Below the pieces are notes generated by a model, which saw only the letters and a list, made by a program, of their open reading frames with translations, did no database searches and was not told the DNA's origin. A stretch of 64,000 bases of DNA, from the NCBI RefSeq assembly GCF_002099195.1, contig NZ_NBYX01000009.1, positions 186,001 through 250,000 of the forward strand, written 5' to 3'. Positions 18,349-28,878 of this stretch are shown here, in pieces. The DNA comes from Burkholderia puraquae (GTDB lineage Bacteria; Pseudomonadota; Gammaproteobacteria; Burkholderiales; Burkholderiaceae). The translations under genes were made by a program, and so were the position numbers. Within the stretch, counting starts at the first letter, position 1, and every line of letters starts with the position of its first letter.

Positions 18349-19636
18349 TCGTCGCCGGGCGCGGCGTTGGCCGCGTCGCGCCCGGCGAGCGTGTCGACGT
18401 TGTGGCTCGGTTCACCGGGGTGCCGGTAAACCCGAGGCTGCTAGCGATATTTGCGTTCACGGTCCGGTTCTTGACATCGGAACCGGAACCAGGCTCGCAG
18501 ATCGCGCGTACTTCAATAGGACACTTCGGCACGTTCGGCGCGCAGGAGCGCTTGTCTTTCGCTCCACGCGGACGCGTCGCGTTTCGTCCCGGTTTCGTTG
18601 CCTGGATGTCCTCGTTCGTTCGCTGTCGGGCGAGCGCATCGAGGCACACCTGACTGTCATTAAGCAAGGCGTGAGCCATCGGCCGCGATGCCGCGCGCAG
18701 CAAGGGGCAGGGGGGAGGCCGGGTGCGTGGCGTCGACGGCGGCGGTAATTTTTGATTCATCGAAGAATCAGCGTGCGCGCAGGCCGAATGTCCGCGCGCG
18801 ATCGGCGTTGCGCCCGCGTGCGTCGTGCGAATTGTCTGTCGAACCGGTGCTGTCTTGGCAGCACGACTCTACGCGGCGGTGTGCCTCGCGCCGTTCGTTG
18901 CGTGTGCACCGGCCGGGATGCCGGTGCGGTGCGTGCGGTCGCGTGCTTTGCATGAACCGGGTCCCGGTGTAATGACCCCGTTCCGGATCTGCGTTACACA
19001 TTCGCAACATTTCCGACCCGCCGATTCGTGCGACGTGAACGCGGTTGCGTATCGGGTAAATCCCTCATGCATGACCGCGGCAGGGCGGTCGATTGCGTCG
19101 CCCGCTGCACAGACAAAAGGAGCGGATCAAGGAAAGGCAATGCGTTTCGACAGATGCGTGAGATTCGTTGCGCACTGGACGCTCGACATGAGTTCGCGAT
19201 TCATCGGACGACGATGCGAAAGGGACCGTGCGATTGCCCGGATGGTTGCCTGTATCGCGCTCGACCGGCGATGGGAAACGCGTAGCAGTTGTGAAACATT
19301 CCGTCGCGCGCCACGCGTGCGCGGTGCGTGCAGCGCGAACCGGACGCGGCCGCAGGGCGGCTGGTTTGAATATTGCTGTAGTGGAGGGACGTGATGTGAC
19401 GAACAAACGTGACGCCTGGCCCAGCGAGGAACGAATCATGACGTGACGGACCAAGTGCAACGGGACACCGGTAGTACGACGATTCGCGTGGCGTAGACCA
19501 CGCAGACAGGGCGGCGCGCTCGCTCCGCGACACCGCAACGTGTCGACCGCGTGCGAGTACGGGAGGCGCCACCTGATTACATGCTTCGCGCCACGAGCAG
19601 GGTCATTCAGCGCGAAATGGCTCAACGAGGATAACG
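18349..19636. other. 1.29-kb gene-free region upstream of wecB
   Basis: No frame in this interval shows convincing codon bias, a ribosome-binding site and a protein-like product. The region has mixed composition with several short inverted repeats. It lies between two divergent genes, so it must contain both promoters; the remaining 1 kb is unexplained. It could hold a long leader, a non-coding RNA or a decayed gene. Confidence 0.5.
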
Positions 19637-20854
19637 ATGAAAAAGATTTTGCTTGTGTTCGGGACTCGGCCGGAGGCCATCAAGATGGCACCGCTGGTGC
19701 GTGCATTGAAGGCACAATCGGGTGTCGACGCCAGGGTATGCGTGACCGCGCAGCACCGCGAAATGCTCGATCAGGTGCTGACGCTATTCGACATCAAGCC
19801 CGACTACGATCTCAACGTGATGCGGCAAAGTCAGACGCTCACCGATGTGACGACCGGCATCCTGCAGGCAATCGGCATCGTCTTCGACGAATTGCGTCCG
19901 GACGTCGTGCTGGTACATGGCGATACGACGACCACGCTGGCGGTCAGCCTCGCGGCGTTCTACCGTTATCTGCCGGTCGGGCACGTGGAGGCAGGCTTGC
20001 GCAGTGGCGACATCTGGTCGCCGTGGCCGGAGGAGTTGAACCGCCGGGTGACGGATGCGGTGTCGTCATGGCATTTCGCGCCGACCGGGCAGGCACGCGA
20101 CAACCTGCTCAGCGAGGGCGTGCCGGGCGGCGCGGTCGTGCTGACCGGCAATACCGTGATCGATGCGCTGCACGACGTCAAGCGCATGCTGGATCACACC
20201 ACCGAGTTGTCGGAGAAGGTCGCGCGACAGTTTCCGTTTCTCGAACCGTCGCGGCGTGTCGTGCTGATCACCGGGCATCGTCGTGAGAGTTTCGGCGAGC
20301 CGTTCCAGAATTTCTGCGATGCGCTGTGCACGCTCGCAAACCGTTATCCCGACGCGCAGTTCGTCTATCCGCTGCACATGAACCCGAATGTGCGGGAGCC
20401 GGCGCGCGCACGGCTCGGCCACCTGCCGAACATCTACCTGATCGAGCCGCAGGAGTATCTGTCGTTCGTATTCCTGATGTCACGCGCGCATTTCATCATC
20501 ACCGATTCGGGCGGCATTCAGGAAGAAGGGCCGGCACTGGGCAAGCCGGTGCTGGTCACGCGCGAGACGACGGAGCGGCCCGAGGCGATCCAGGCGGGCA
20601 CGGCGCGGCTCGTCGGCACCGACCACGAGCGGATCGTGTGGGAGGCGTCGCGGCTGTTCGACAGCGAGAGCGCTTACGGGGAAATGGCGCGTGCGAGCAA
20701 TCCATACGGCGACGGTCATGCGAGCGAGCGGATCGTTCATGCGCTGATGCGGAATCCGGGGGTGCCCACGAAAGCAACGAGCTTTTCGTTGGGGGCAGCG
20801 GAGATGCCGTTCAACGCGCTCACGTTGGGGTTGCAGGCGTTGAGGTCGCCCTGA
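19637..20854 (+). CDS. wecB: UDP-N-acetylglucosamine 2-epimerase (non-hydrolysing)
   Basis: A 405-residue enzyme that converts UDP-GlcNAc to UDP-ManNAc for surface polysaccharide synthesis. It has the family hallmarks: [15 protein letters not shown] at the N-terminus, the catalytic segment [19 protein letters not shown] near residue 115, TGHRRESFG near 213, and the UDP-binding [17 protein letters not shown] near 290. WPEELNRR replaces the more usual FPEExNR. A GATAACG-preceded ATG is used, with CGAGGATAACG acting as ribosome-binding site. No other glycan genes adjoin it, apart from glmS nearby, which supplies the same precursor. Confidence 0.95.
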   Translation: MKKILLVFGTRPEAIKMAPLVRALKAQSGVDARVCVTAQHREMLDQVLTLFDIKPDYDLNVMRQSQTLTDVTTGILQAIGIVFDELRPDVVLVHGDTTTTLAVSLAAFYRYLPVGHVEAGLRSGDIWSPWPEELNRRVTDAVSSWHFAPTGQARDNLLSEGVPGGAVVLTGNTVIDALHDVKRMLDHTTELSEKVARQFPFLEPSRRVVLITGHRRESFGEPFQNFCDALCTLANRYPDAQFVYPLHMNPNVREPARARLGHLPNIYLIEPQEYLSFVFLMSRAHFIITDSGGIQEEGPALGKPVLVTRETTERPEAIQAGTARLVGTDHERIVWEASRLFDSESAYGEMARASNPYGDGHASERIVHALMRNPGVPTKATSFSLGAAEMPFNALTLGLQALRSP

Positions 20855-21454
20855 GCGTGATGGCGCGCTAGCGTCCGAATGGCTCGTTGCAGTCATGCGA
20901 TGATCCGGTCCGGCCGATAGGCCGGCCGGACGTTTGCGTTTGCGCGATCCCGCCGTGCAGCGAGACGGGCGCATTCGTGTGTCAGCGTGAACGACCGGAC
21001 GAACTCAAACAGCGAACGTTTTCGGGCGAGCCGGTGATTCCCGTCGGTTCGCGGCATGGTTCGATGGATTGCGACATCGTAACCATCGATACCTGTATCA
21101 CCGGCCAACCTCACCGGCAAGCGTGACCGGTCGCGGCATGCCATCCCCGGGCGAATTTCCCGCCCCGATTCCCTGAAGTGCCCGAATCGCCCCAATCCGA
21201 CGGCAAATCCGAAATGGTTCGATAATGCGGATCGGCGATCCATGCGGACGAGCGAGCGGCCGGGAAGTCGTTGTCATGTTGCGCAGGCAACCGGGCGGCA
21301 GCATCGTTTGCAGCATCAGCCGGGCCGTGTTTGCAGGCAACACGGCCCACGACTCGGCGCCCCGCCTGCCCTGGTTGTCCGGAATGTGCGCCGCGCCGTT
21401 CGAATCCCCACCCGATGCCTGCCCGACGCGGGCATCGCAACCAGGAGGTGAACG
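20855..21454. other. 600-base intergenic region after wecB
   Basis: No gene is supported here. A GTCCGGCC/GGCCGGAC hairpin followed by GTTTGCG at 20908-20937 probably ends wecB transcription. The right part must contain the promoter of the oxidoreductase genes; the start of iorA-like is preceded by AACCAGGAGGTGAACG, a strong ribosome-binding site. Confidence 0.5.
20908..20937 (+). terminator. Probable wecB terminator
   Basis: An 8-bp perfect stem (GTCCGGCC with GGCCGGAC) and 8-base loop about 50 bases after the wecB stop, with a short T-rich tail. Confidence 0.5.
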
Positions 21455-21916
21455 ATGATCACGCTGACCGTCAACGGTAGCGAGCAGCACTTCGACGGCA
21501 ATCCCGACATGCCGTTGCTCTGGTATCTGCGCGATGTTCTCGGCCACACCGGCACCAAGTTCGGCTGCGGCATGGCACTGTGCGGCGCATGCACCGTGCA
21601 CCTCGACGGCGTTGCGATCCGGTCGTGCATCACGCCAGTCGCGGCCGCTTCCGGCAAGCGCGTGACGACGATCGAGGGACTGTCGACGGACCTGACTCAC
21701 CCGCTGCAGCAGGCCTGGCAGGAACTGAACGTCGCGCAGTGCGGCTACTGCCAGTCCGGGCAGATCATGCAGGCCGCGTCGCTGCTGAAGACGAATCCCC
21801 ATCCGACCGACGCCGACATCGACGATGCGATGTCCGGCAACATCTGCCGCTGCGGCACCTACACACGCATTCGCGCGGCGATTCGCCTGGCCGTACGCCG
21901 CGGAGGTGCCGCATGA
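21455..21916 (+). CDS. Molybdenum aldehyde oxidoreductase, small [2Fe-2S] subunit
   Basis: A 153-residue protein of the xanthine oxidase family small subunit, similar to isoquinoline 1-oxidoreductase alpha (IorA). The plant-type [2Fe-2S] cluster is bound by [17 protein letters not shown] (residues about 39-55), and the second, helical-domain cluster by [13 protein letters not shown] and [11 protein letters not shown]. It passes electrons from the molybdenum site of the large subunit to an outside acceptor. The strong AGGAGGTGAACG upstream fixes the start. The stop overlaps the start of the next gene (ATGA), showing translational coupling. Confidence 0.93.
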   Translation: MITLTVNGSEQHFDGNPDMPLLWYLRDVLGHTGTKFGCGMALCGACTVHLDGVAIRSCITPVAAASGKRVTTIEGLSTDLTHPLQQAWQELNVAQCGYCQSGQIMQAASLLKTNPHPTDADIDDAMSGNICRCGTYTRIRAAIRLAVRRGGAA

Positions 21917-24237
21917 GCGCGCCCGAACTCTCCGTCCAGAACGAAAGCCGCCGAGCGCTGCTGCTCGGCTTCGCGTCCGGCGGGCTGTTGCTCGCGTTCG
22001 GCATGCCGTCGCTCGTCCATGCGGCCGCGCCGGTGCAGCCGCCCGTCAGCGCGAATCCGCAGTATGGCGGCGCCGGGATGCCGCACGGGTTGCGCGACGA
22101 TCCGCACCTGTTCGTCTCGATCGCGCCGGATGGCACGGTCACCGTGACCTGCATCCGCTCCGAGATGGGGCAGGGCGTGCGCACGAGTGTTGCGCTCGTA
22201 GTGGCGGACGAACTGGGCGCGGACTGGGCTCGCGTGAAGGTTGCGCAGGCCGTCGGCGACGAGCCGCGCTACGGCAACCAGAACACCGACGGGTCGCGCA
22301 GCCTGCGCCAGAGCTTCGCCGCGTTGCGCCGCGCGGGCGCGGCCGCGCGCACGATGCTCGAACAGGCTGCCGCCGCGGCATGGGGCGTCGATGTGCGTCA
22401 GGTCAAGGCGACGGTGCACGAGGTCGTCGACACGAAGAGCGGGCGCAAGCTCGGTTTCGGCGAACTGGCAGCGAAAGCGGCCGCGCTGCCGGCGCCGGAT
22501 CCGGCAACGGTGATGCTGAAGGCGCCGGCCGAATTCCGCTATATCGGCAAGGGCGAAACGGCGCTGATCGACGGGCGCGACATCGTCGGCGGCCGCGCGC
22601 ACTACGGGATCGACACGCGGCTCGACGGGATGCTGTATGCGGTCGTTGCGCGACCGCCGGCCTACGGCGACACGGTGGCGTCGTTCGACGCATCGACGGC
22701 GGAGAAGCTGAGGGGCGTCGTCAAGGTCGTGCAGCTCGCGCCAACGGCGCTGCCATCCGGTTTCCAGCCACTCGGTGGTGTAGCGGTCGTCGCGCGCGAT
22801 ACGTGGACGGCGATCCAGGCACGCGCGCAACTGAAGATCGACTGGAAGCGCGGGCCCAACGCGAACTACGACTCGGCCGCGTATCGCAAGACGCTCGAAG
22901 CGGCCGCCGCGCAACCGGGCGACGTGATCCGCAACGACGGCGACGCGGCGGCAGCGCTGGCCGGCGCCGCGAAACGCGTGCGTGCGACGTACTACATCCC
23001 GCATCTCGCGCACGCGACGATGGAGCCGCCTGCGGCCGTCGCGCGCGTGGCCGACGGCCGCTGCGAAGTGTGGACCTGCACGCAGGCGCCGCAGACCACG
23101 CGCGACGAGGTCGCGAAAGCGCTCGGGTTGCCGACGGAACGGGTGACGGTCAACGTGACATTGCTCGGCGGCGGTTTCGGCCGCAAGTCGAAGCCTGACT
23201 ATGTGGTGGAGGCAGCGCTGCTGTCGAAGGCGGTCGGCGCGCCTGTCAAGCTGACGTTCACGCGCGAGGACGACATCGCGCACGACTATTTCCACGCGGT
23301 GTCGCTCGAAGCGTTCGACGGCGGGATCGATGCGGCGGGGAAAGTGGTCGCGTGGCAGCATCGCACGGTCGCGCCGTCGATCCAGTCGACGTTCAGGGCC
23401 GGCGTCGTGCACGAGCAGCCGGGCGAACTCGCGCAGGGGATCGCGGACCTGCCGTTCGCGATTCCGAACGTGCGGATCGAGAATCCGGCTGCGGAAGCAC
23501 ACACGCGGATCGGCTGGTTCCGCTCGGTCTACAACATCCCGCATGCGTTTGGCATCCAGAGCTTCGTGTCGGAGCTGGCGCATGCGGCCGGTCGCGACCC
23601 GAAGGATTTCCTGCTCGATCTGATCGGGCCCGCGCGGCGTTTCGAGCCGCACATCACGGTGAAGAACGTGAACTACGGCGAGGATCCGGCGCTGTATCCG
23701 GTCGATACCGGGCGGCTGCGGCGCGTGGTCGAGACGGTCGCGCGCGAAGCCGGCTGGGGGCGCAAGCTGCCGAAAGGGCACGGGCTCGGGATCGCTGCGC
23801 ATCGCAGCTTCGTGTCGTATACGGCGGCGGTGTGCGAGGTGCAGGTGGATGCCGACGGCAAGATCACGGTGCCGCGGGTCGACATCGCGATCGACTGCGG
23901 GCCACAGGTCAATCCGGAGCGCGTACGCTCGCAGCTCGAGGGCGCGGTGGTGATGGGGCTCGGCATCGCGCTGCACGGCGAGATCACGTTCAAGGATGGC
24001 CATCCGGAGCAGAGCAACTTCAACGGCTTCCAGGTGCTGAGAATGAACGAAGCACCGCGCGAAATCCGCGTGCATCTCGTCGCGCCGGACGATTTTGCGA
24101 CGCCGCTCGGCGGCGTGGGCGAGCCGGGCCTGCCGCCCGTTGCGCCGGCGCTGACCAATGCGATCTTTGCGGCAACCGGCACGCGCATCCGCAGCCTGCC
24201 GGTTGCCGATCAGCTCGCGAAGCCGCACGCGGGTTAA
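21913..24237 (+). CDS. Molybdenum aldehyde oxidoreductase, large (Moco) subunit
   Basis: A 774-residue large subunit of the IorB type. The N-terminus has a twin-arginine-like signal ([20 protein letters not shown]), suggesting export of the folded holoenzyme. Molybdopterin-binding segments include [14 protein letters not shown] near residue 420 and the C-terminal [18 protein letters not shown], whose glutamate is the expected catalytic base. Such enzymes hydroxylate N-heterocycles or oxidise aldehydes; the substrate here is unknown. The start overlaps the small subunit gene by 4 bases. No dedicated Moco-insertion (XdhC-like) gene is adjacent. Confidence 0.92.
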   Translation: MSAPELSVQNESRRALLLGFASGGLLLAFGMPSLVHAAAPVQPPVSANPQYGGAGMPHGLRDDPHLFVSIAPDGTVTVTCIRSEMGQGVRTSVALVVADELGADWARVKVAQAVGDEPRYGNQNTDGSRSLRQSFAALRRAGAAARTMLEQAAAAAWGVDVRQVKATVHEVVDTKSGRKLGFGELAAKAAALPAPDPATVMLKAPAEFRYIGKGETALIDGRDIVGGRAHYGIDTRLDGMLYAVVARPPAYGDTVASFDASTAEKLRGVVKVVQLAPTALPSGFQPLGGVAVVARDTWTAIQARAQLKIDWKRGPNANYDSAAYRKTLEAAAAQPGDVIRNDGDAAAALAGAAKRVRATYYIPHLAHATMEPPAAVARVADGRCEVWTCTQAPQTTRDEVAKALGLPTERVTVNVTLLGGGFGRKSKPDYVVEAALLSKAVGAPVKLTFTREDDIAHDYFHAVSLEAFDGGIDAAGKVVAWQHRTVAPSIQSTFRAGVVHEQPGELAQGIADLPFAIPNVRIENPAAEAHTRIGWFRSVYNIPHAFGIQSFVSELAHAAGRDPKDFLLDLIGPARRFEPHITVKNVNYGEDPALYPVDTGRLRRVVETVAREAGWGRKLPKGHGLGIAAHRSFVSYTAAVCEVQVDADGKITVPRVDIAIDCGPQVNPERVRSQLEGAVVMGLGIALHGEITFKDGHPEQSNFNGFQVLRMNEAPREIRVHLVAPDDFATPLGGVGEPGLPPVAPALTNAIFAATGTRIRSLPVADQLAKPHAG

Positions 24238-24255
24238 CGCAGCGTATCCCCCACG

Positions 24256-24278
24256 CCGGGCCGCATCGTGCGGCCCGG
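24256..24278. other. 10-bp hairpin between oxidoreductase and aldolase genes
   Basis: A perfect 10-bp stem (CCGGGCCGCA with TGCGGCCCGG) with a TCG triloop lies 18 bases after the large-subunit stop. There is no T-run, so it may act as an mRNA-end stabiliser or a weak attenuator rather than a full terminator. Confidence 0.5.
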
Positions 24279-24309
24279 TGCACATCGACCCCTGAGCAAG
24301 GAGCGTGAC

Positions 24310-25077
24310 GTGGCCTCATCCGAAGTCAGTGTGAAGCAGTCGGTTTCCCCCGCCGAATGGGACGCGCGAGTCAACCTCGCGGCGGCCTATCGTCTCACCG
24401 CGCTGTTCGGCTGGGACGATCTGGTGTTCACCCATATTTCCGCGCGCGTGCCCGGCCCGGAGCACCATTTCCTGATCAACCCTTACGGCATGATGTTCGA
24501 CGAGATCACGGCATCGTCGCTGGTGAAGGTGGATCTCGACGGAAGCAAGGTGTCCGAATCACCGTGCGAGATCAACCCGGCCGGCTTCACCATCCACAGC
24601 GCGGTGCATGCGGCTCGCGACGACACGCTGTGCGTGATGCATACGCATTCGATCAACGGTGTCGCCGTGTCGGCGCAGGAAGCGGGGCTGTTGCCGCTGT
24701 CGCAGCAGTCGCTCGGCGTGCTCGCGTCGCTCGGCTATCACGACTATGAAGGCATTGCGCTCAACGAGGGCGAGAAGGCGCGCCTCGTGCGCGACCTCGG
24801 CGCCAACACGAACCTGATGCTGCGCAACCACGGCCTGCTGACCGTCGGCGCGACGCCGGCGGACGCGTTCGTCGCGATGTACTTCTTCGAAGCGGCCTGC
24901 ATGATCCAGGTCCGCGCGCAGGCCGGCGGCACCGCGCTGCTGCCGATCGCGCAACCGATTCTCGACGGCATCAAGCAGCAGATCGCCGCGGTGACGCGCG
25001 GGATGGGTGCCGGCGCGCTCGTCTGGCCCGGCCTGCTGCGCCGGCTCGATCGACACAATCCCGGTTACGCGGACTAG
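24310..25077 (+). CDS. Class II aldolase/adducin family protein
   Basis: A 255-residue protein starting at a GTG with AAGGAG six bases upstream. It has the family's zinc-binding histidines in MHTHSINGVA (near residue 115) and LRNHGLLTVG (near residue 175), and the N-terminal GWDDLVFTHISARVPG. Members cleave or epimerise phosphorylated sugars or decarboxylate, but this long soluble branch next to oxidoreductases is uncharacterised. It may be co-transcribed with the molybdoenzyme genes, although a hairpin separates them. Confidence 0.88.
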   Translation: MASSEVSVKQSVSPAEWDARVNLAAAYRLTALFGWDDLVFTHISARVPGPEHHFLINPYGMMFDEITASSLVKVDLDGSKVSESPCEINPAGFTIHSAVHAARDDTLCVMHTHSINGVAVSAQEAGLLPLSQQSLGVLASLGYHDYEGIALNEGEKARLVRDLGANTNLMLRNHGLLTVGATPADAFVAMYFFEAACMIQVRAQAGGTALLPIAQPILDGIKQQIAAVTRGMGAGALVWPGLLRRLDRHNPGYAD

Positions 25078-25185
25078 CGTATCCGTCGTTGTCGTTTTCG
25101 AACGATCGTGCTAAATTCCTGCCAGCACTCGCATTCACGGACCCTACATTCGGCTGACGAAGCCGGCACCCCGGGAGGCAGCACG

Positions 25186-27015
25186 ATGAGCTTGTTGATG
25201 TCGCGACGCGATCTCGCGTTCCTGCTGTATGACTGGCTCGACGCGGAAGCGCTCGTCGCGCTGCCGCGTTACGCCGAGCACAGTCGCGAGACGTTCGACG
25301 CGGTGCTCGATACCAGCGAGCGGATTGCCGAAGACCTGTTCGCGCCGCATGCGGCGCGTGGCGATCGCGAGGAGCCGCAGTTCGACGGCGAGCGCGTGAC
25401 GCTGATCCCGGACGTCGAACCGGCCGTGCGTGCCTTTGCGGACGCCGGGCTGATCGCCGCGGGCCATGATGAAGCGCTTGGCGGCATGCGTTTGCCGAAG
25501 CTGGTCGAAGCCGCGTCGTTCCTGTTCTTCCAGGCCGCGAACATCGCGACGGCCGCCTATCCGTTCCTGACCGCTGCCAACGCGAACCTGCTCGTCGCGC
25601 ACGGCAGCCCCGCGCAGATCGACGCGTTCGCACGCCCGGAACTGGAAGGGCGCTACTTCGGCACCATGTGCCTGTCCGAGCCGCAAGCCGGTTCGTCGCT
25701 GTCGGACATCGCGACGCGCGCGGATTTCGAAGGCGACTCGCCGCTCGGCCCGCGCTACCGGCTGACCGGCAACAAGATGTGGATCTCGGGCGGCGAACAC
25801 GAACTGACGGAGAATATCGTCCACCTCGTGATCGCGAAGATTCCCGACGAACACGGCCGGTTGCTGCCCGGCACACGCGGCATCTCGCTGTTCATCGTGC
25901 CCAAGTACCTGCCGGGCGCCGACGGCGCGGCGCAGGGCGAGCACAACGACGTGGTGCTCGCCGGGCTGAACCACAAGATGGGCTACCGCGGCACCACCAA
26001 CTGCCTGCTGAACTTCGGCGAAGGCACACGCTACCGCCCGGAAGGGCGTGCGGGCGCGATCGGCTATCTGGTCGGCCAGCCGAACCGCGGCCTCGCGTAC
26101 ATGTTCCACATGATGAACGAAGCGCGCATCGGCGTTGGCGCGGGTGCGGTGGCGCTCGGTTACACGGGTTATCTGCACGCACTCGACTACGCACGGAACC
26201 GGCCGCAAGGGCGCCCGCTCGGGCCGGCGGGCAAGGATGCCGCCGCGCCGCAGACGCCGATCGTCGAGCATCCGGACGTGCGGCGCATGCTGCTCGCGCA
26301 GAAGGCCTATGTCGAAGGCGGTCTCGCGCTGATCCTGTACTGCGCGAAGCTGGTCGACGAAGCAGGCGCGCACGACGACGCGGACGTGCGCGCCCAGGCC
26401 GCGCGCCTGCTCGACATCCTGACGCCGATCGCGAAAAGCTGGCCGTCGCAGTGGTGTCTCGTTGCGAACGACCTCGCGATCCAGGTGCACGGCGGCTACG
26501 GCTACACGCGCGATTACGCGGTCGAGCGGCTCTATCGCGACAATCGGCTCAATCCGATTCACGAAGGCACGCACGGGATCCAGGCGCTCGACCTGCTGGG
26601 CCGCAAGGTCGCACAGGACGACGGCGCATTGCTGCACGCACTCGACGCACGAATCGGCGCGACTGTCGAACGTGCGCGCACGCTCGATGCCGGCCTGCGC
26701 GAGCAGGCCGATGCGCTGGCGCAGCGCTGGGCGCGGCTCGGCGATGTCACGCGACAGCTGGGCGCGATCGGCGATCCGCAGGCGCGGCTCGCGAACGCGA
26801 GCGTCTATCTGGAAGCGTTCGGCCATCTCGTCGTCGCGTGGCTGTGGCTCGACGTGACGCTCGCCGCGCACGGGCACGTCGATGATTTCCACGACGGCAA
26901 GCGTGCGGCCGCCCGTTATTTCTTCCGTTGGGAATTGCCGAAAGTGGATGCGCAGTTCGATCTGCTCGCGAGCGTCGATACGACGACGCTCGATATGCGC
27001 GACGCATGGTTCTGA
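25186..27015 (+). CDS. Acyl-CoA dehydrogenase
   Basis: A 609-residue flavoprotein of the long acyl-CoA dehydrogenase branch with an extra C-terminal domain. FAD- and substrate-binding segments are clear: MCLSEPQAGSSLSDIATRA near residue 160 and NKMWISGGEHELTEN near 195. The catalytic-base region reads RLNPIHEGTHGIQALDLLGRK near 450, preceded by VHGGYGYTRDYAVERLYRD (quoted within the limit). It oxidises an acyl-CoA to the 2-enoyl-CoA in fatty-acid or related catabolism. The start at 25186 follows GGGAGGCAGCACG. The following quinone oxidoreductase gene is on the same strand after 148 bases. Confidence 0.93.
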   Translation: MSLLMSRRDLAFLLYDWLDAEALVALPRYAEHSRETFDAVLDTSERIAEDLFAPHAARGDREEPQFDGERVTLIPDVEPAVRAFADAGLIAAGHDEALGGMRLPKLVEAASFLFFQAANIATAAYPFLTAANANLLVAHGSPAQIDAFARPELEGRYFGTMCLSEPQAGSSLSDIATRADFEGDSPLGPRYRLTGNKMWISGGEHELTENIVHLVIAKIPDEHGRLLPGTRGISLFIVPKYLPGADGAAQGEHNDVVLAGLNHKMGYRGTTNCLLNFGEGTRYRPEGRAGAIGYLVGQPNRGLAYMFHMMNEARIGVGAGAVALGYTGYLHALDYARNRPQGRPLGPAGKDAAAPQTPIVEHPDVRRMLLAQKAYVEGGLALILYCAKLVDEAGAHDDADVRAQAARLLDILTPIAKSWPSQWCLVANDLAIQVHGGYGYTRDYAVERLYRDNRLNPIHEGTHGIQALDLLGRKVAQDDGALLHALDARIGATVERARTLDAGLREQADALAQRWARLGDVTRQLGAIGDPQARLANASVYLEAFGHLVVAWLWLDVTLAAHGHVDDFHDGKRAAARYFFRWELPKVDAQFDLLASVDTTTLDMRDAWF

Positions 27016-27163
27016 TCGTTGCTTCACCGACATTCCGGAATGCAGACGATGTTGCGGATGCCGATTCCGTCGGCTGTCGCGTACTCGTCGTGAACCGGCC
27101 GTGCGGGCGTGCCCCGCAGGCTGACCCGATGCCCGCATACGCCGCACAAGGAGAGAGACGAAC

Positions 27164-28144
27164 ATGAAAGCCCTGTTGTGTACCGCATTCGGCCCGATCG
27201 ACCGCTTGCGCATCGAGGACGTGGCGATTCCCGAACCGGCCGCGGGCCAGGTCCGGGTTCGGGTGAAGGCTGCGTCGCTCAATTTTCCCGACGCGCTGAT
27301 CGTCCAGGGGTTGTATCAGGTGAAGCCGGCGCTGCCGTTTTCGCCGGGCGCCGAATTTGCCGGCGTGATCGACGCGGTGGGCGAAGGCGTGACTGCGTGG
27401 CGGCCGGGTGATTCGGTGGTCGCGTTTACCGGGCACGGCGGGTTCGCGCAACAGTGCGTGGCCGACGTGCACCAGATTGCCGCGCTGCCGCCGGGCATGA
27501 CGTTCGAGCAGGGCGCGGCGCTCGTGCTCGCGTACGGCACGTCGCTGCACGCCTTGCAGCAGCGCGCGCGGCTGCAACCGGGCGAGACGTTGCTCGTGCT
27601 GGGCGCGGCGGGCGGCGTCGGGCTCGCCGCGATCGAGATCGCGAAGGCGCTCGGCGCGCGCGTGATCGCGGCGGCGTCGAGCGCGGACAAACTGGCACTG
27701 TGTCGTGACGCCGGCGCCGACGAGACGATCGACTATACGACCGAAGACCTGCGCCGCCGCGTGGACGAATTGACCGGCGGGCGCGGTGCCGACGTCGTCT
27801 ACGATCCGGTGGGCGGCGCCTACAGCGAAGCGGCGTTGCGCGCGACTGCGTGGCACGGCCGGTTCCTCGTGGTCGGTTTCGCGGCCGGCGAGATCCCGAA
27901 GATCGCGCTGAACCTGGCGCTGCTCAAGGAGCGCGACATTCTCGGCGTGTTCTGGGGCGATGCGGTGCGCCGCGACCCGAAGCAGCATGTCGCGAACATG
28001 CGCCTGCTCGCCGAATGGTTCGCGGCCGGCAAGGTGCGACCCGCGATCACCGAACGCGTGCCGCTGGCCGACGCGGCCGATGCGATTGCGCGGATGGCGA
28101 ACCGGCAGGTGAAGGGCAAGGTGGTGATCCTGCCGGAAGCCTGA
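27164..28144 (+). CDS. NADPH:quinone oxidoreductase, MDR superfamily
   Basis: A 326-residue zinc-free medium-chain dehydrogenase/reductase. The cofactor fold is marked by LGAAGGVGLAAIEIAKALGA near residue 150, with the quinone-reductase segments NFPDALIVQGLYQVKP and FSPGAEFAGVIDAVG in the N-terminal catalytic domain. The substrate is probably a quinone or an activated enone. It begins after CAAGGAGAGAGACGAAC, a good ribosome-binding site. Together with the upstream acyl-CoA dehydrogenase it may form a catabolic unit. Confidence 0.92.
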   Translation: MKALLCTAFGPIDRLRIEDVAIPEPAAGQVRVRVKAASLNFPDALIVQGLYQVKPALPFSPGAEFAGVIDAVGEGVTAWRPGDSVVAFTGHGGFAQQCVADVHQIAALPPGMTFEQGAALVLAYGTSLHALQQRARLQPGETLLVLGAAGGVGLAAIEIAKALGARVIAAASSADKLALCRDAGADETIDYTTEDLRRRVDELTGGRGADVVYDPVGGAYSEAALRATAWHGRFLVVGFAAGEIPKIALNLALLKERDILGVFWGDAVRRDPKQHVANMRLLAEWFAAGKVRPAITERVPLADAADAIARMANRQVKGKVVILPEA

Positions 28145-28212
28145 CGGGTCTTCCGCGCGCGTCCGCACCCACCGGTGGACGCCGCGCGGCTGCGGTCCGG
28201 CGCTCGCGCGCG

Positions 28213-28863
28213 TTACGCGATCTGCTGTAGAAGGGCCGCGACCCGCTGCCCGAGCGCGCGATGCTGATCGGCTGCGAAGTGAACGCCGTCCACCGGGCTG
28301 ACCTCGATGATTGCGCCGGCATCGAGAAAGTGCGCGCCGGCATCGCTTGCCACCTGTTCGTACCGCTTGGCGAGCTGCCGCGACTTCGCTGCGCCGCCCG
28401 CGAAGATCTCGCCGAGGAAACCGACCTCGACGATCGGGGCCGGCGCCATCAGCACGAGCTTCGGCGACCCACCGGCCGGGCCGGCACGGCACGCAGCGAT
28501 CTCGGCAAGCAGCACGCCGACCGACGTCGCGATGTCGGCGGGCGTGACCGAGAAGCGTGTCTTCAGATCGTTCGTCCCGAGCATCAGCACGACGACATCG
28601 ACGGGCAAGTGGCTTTCGATGCACGGGCGCAGATACGACAAACCGTTCTTGTGCCGGCCTTCGATCGGATCGTCATGCACGGTCGTTCGCGCGGGCAATC
28701 CTTCTTCAACGACCCGCCAGCCTGAGCCCAGCGTTTGCGCCAGCACGCCGGTCCAGCGTTCTTCGTGTGCGAACCGCTCCAGTATGCCGGCACGCGTCAT
28801 CGGGCGCGTGCCGTGCGTGTTCGAATCGCCGTAGCAGAGCACGGTTTTCTGCGTCATCGTCAT
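28213..28863 (-). CDS. SGNH/GDSL-type esterase
   Basis: A 216-residue serine hydrolase. Block I is LCYGDSNTHGTRP with the nucleophilic serine near residue 14, block III is MLGTNDLKTRF, and block V contains the catalytic dyad SPVDGVHFAADQHRALG near the C-terminus. There is no signal peptide, so it is cytoplasmic. It resembles arylesterase-like GDSL enzymes active on acetylated sugars or aryl esters. It lies just downstream of the padR gene on the same strand, separated by 15 bases, and may share its transcript. Confidence 0.92.
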   Translation of the reverse strand: MTMTQKTVLCYGDSNTHGTRPMTRAGILERFAHEERWTGVLAQTLGSGWRVVEEGLPARTTVHDDPIEGRHKNGLSYLRPCIESHLPVDVVVLMLGTNDLKTRFSVTPADIATSVGVLLAEIAACRAGPAGGSPKLVLMAPAPIVEVGFLGEIFAGGAAKSRQLAKRYEQVASDAGAHFLDAGAIIEVSPVDGVHFAADQHRALGQRVAALLQQIA

Positions 28864-28878
28864 TTCTCCGTCAGTCGT

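Noticed and set aside
17129-18760. 543-residue reverse frame bridging glmS and its neighbour
   Set aside because: It reads through the exported-protein gene in the wrong frame with a repetitive arginine-rich product; the 362-residue frame has the signal peptide and better composition.
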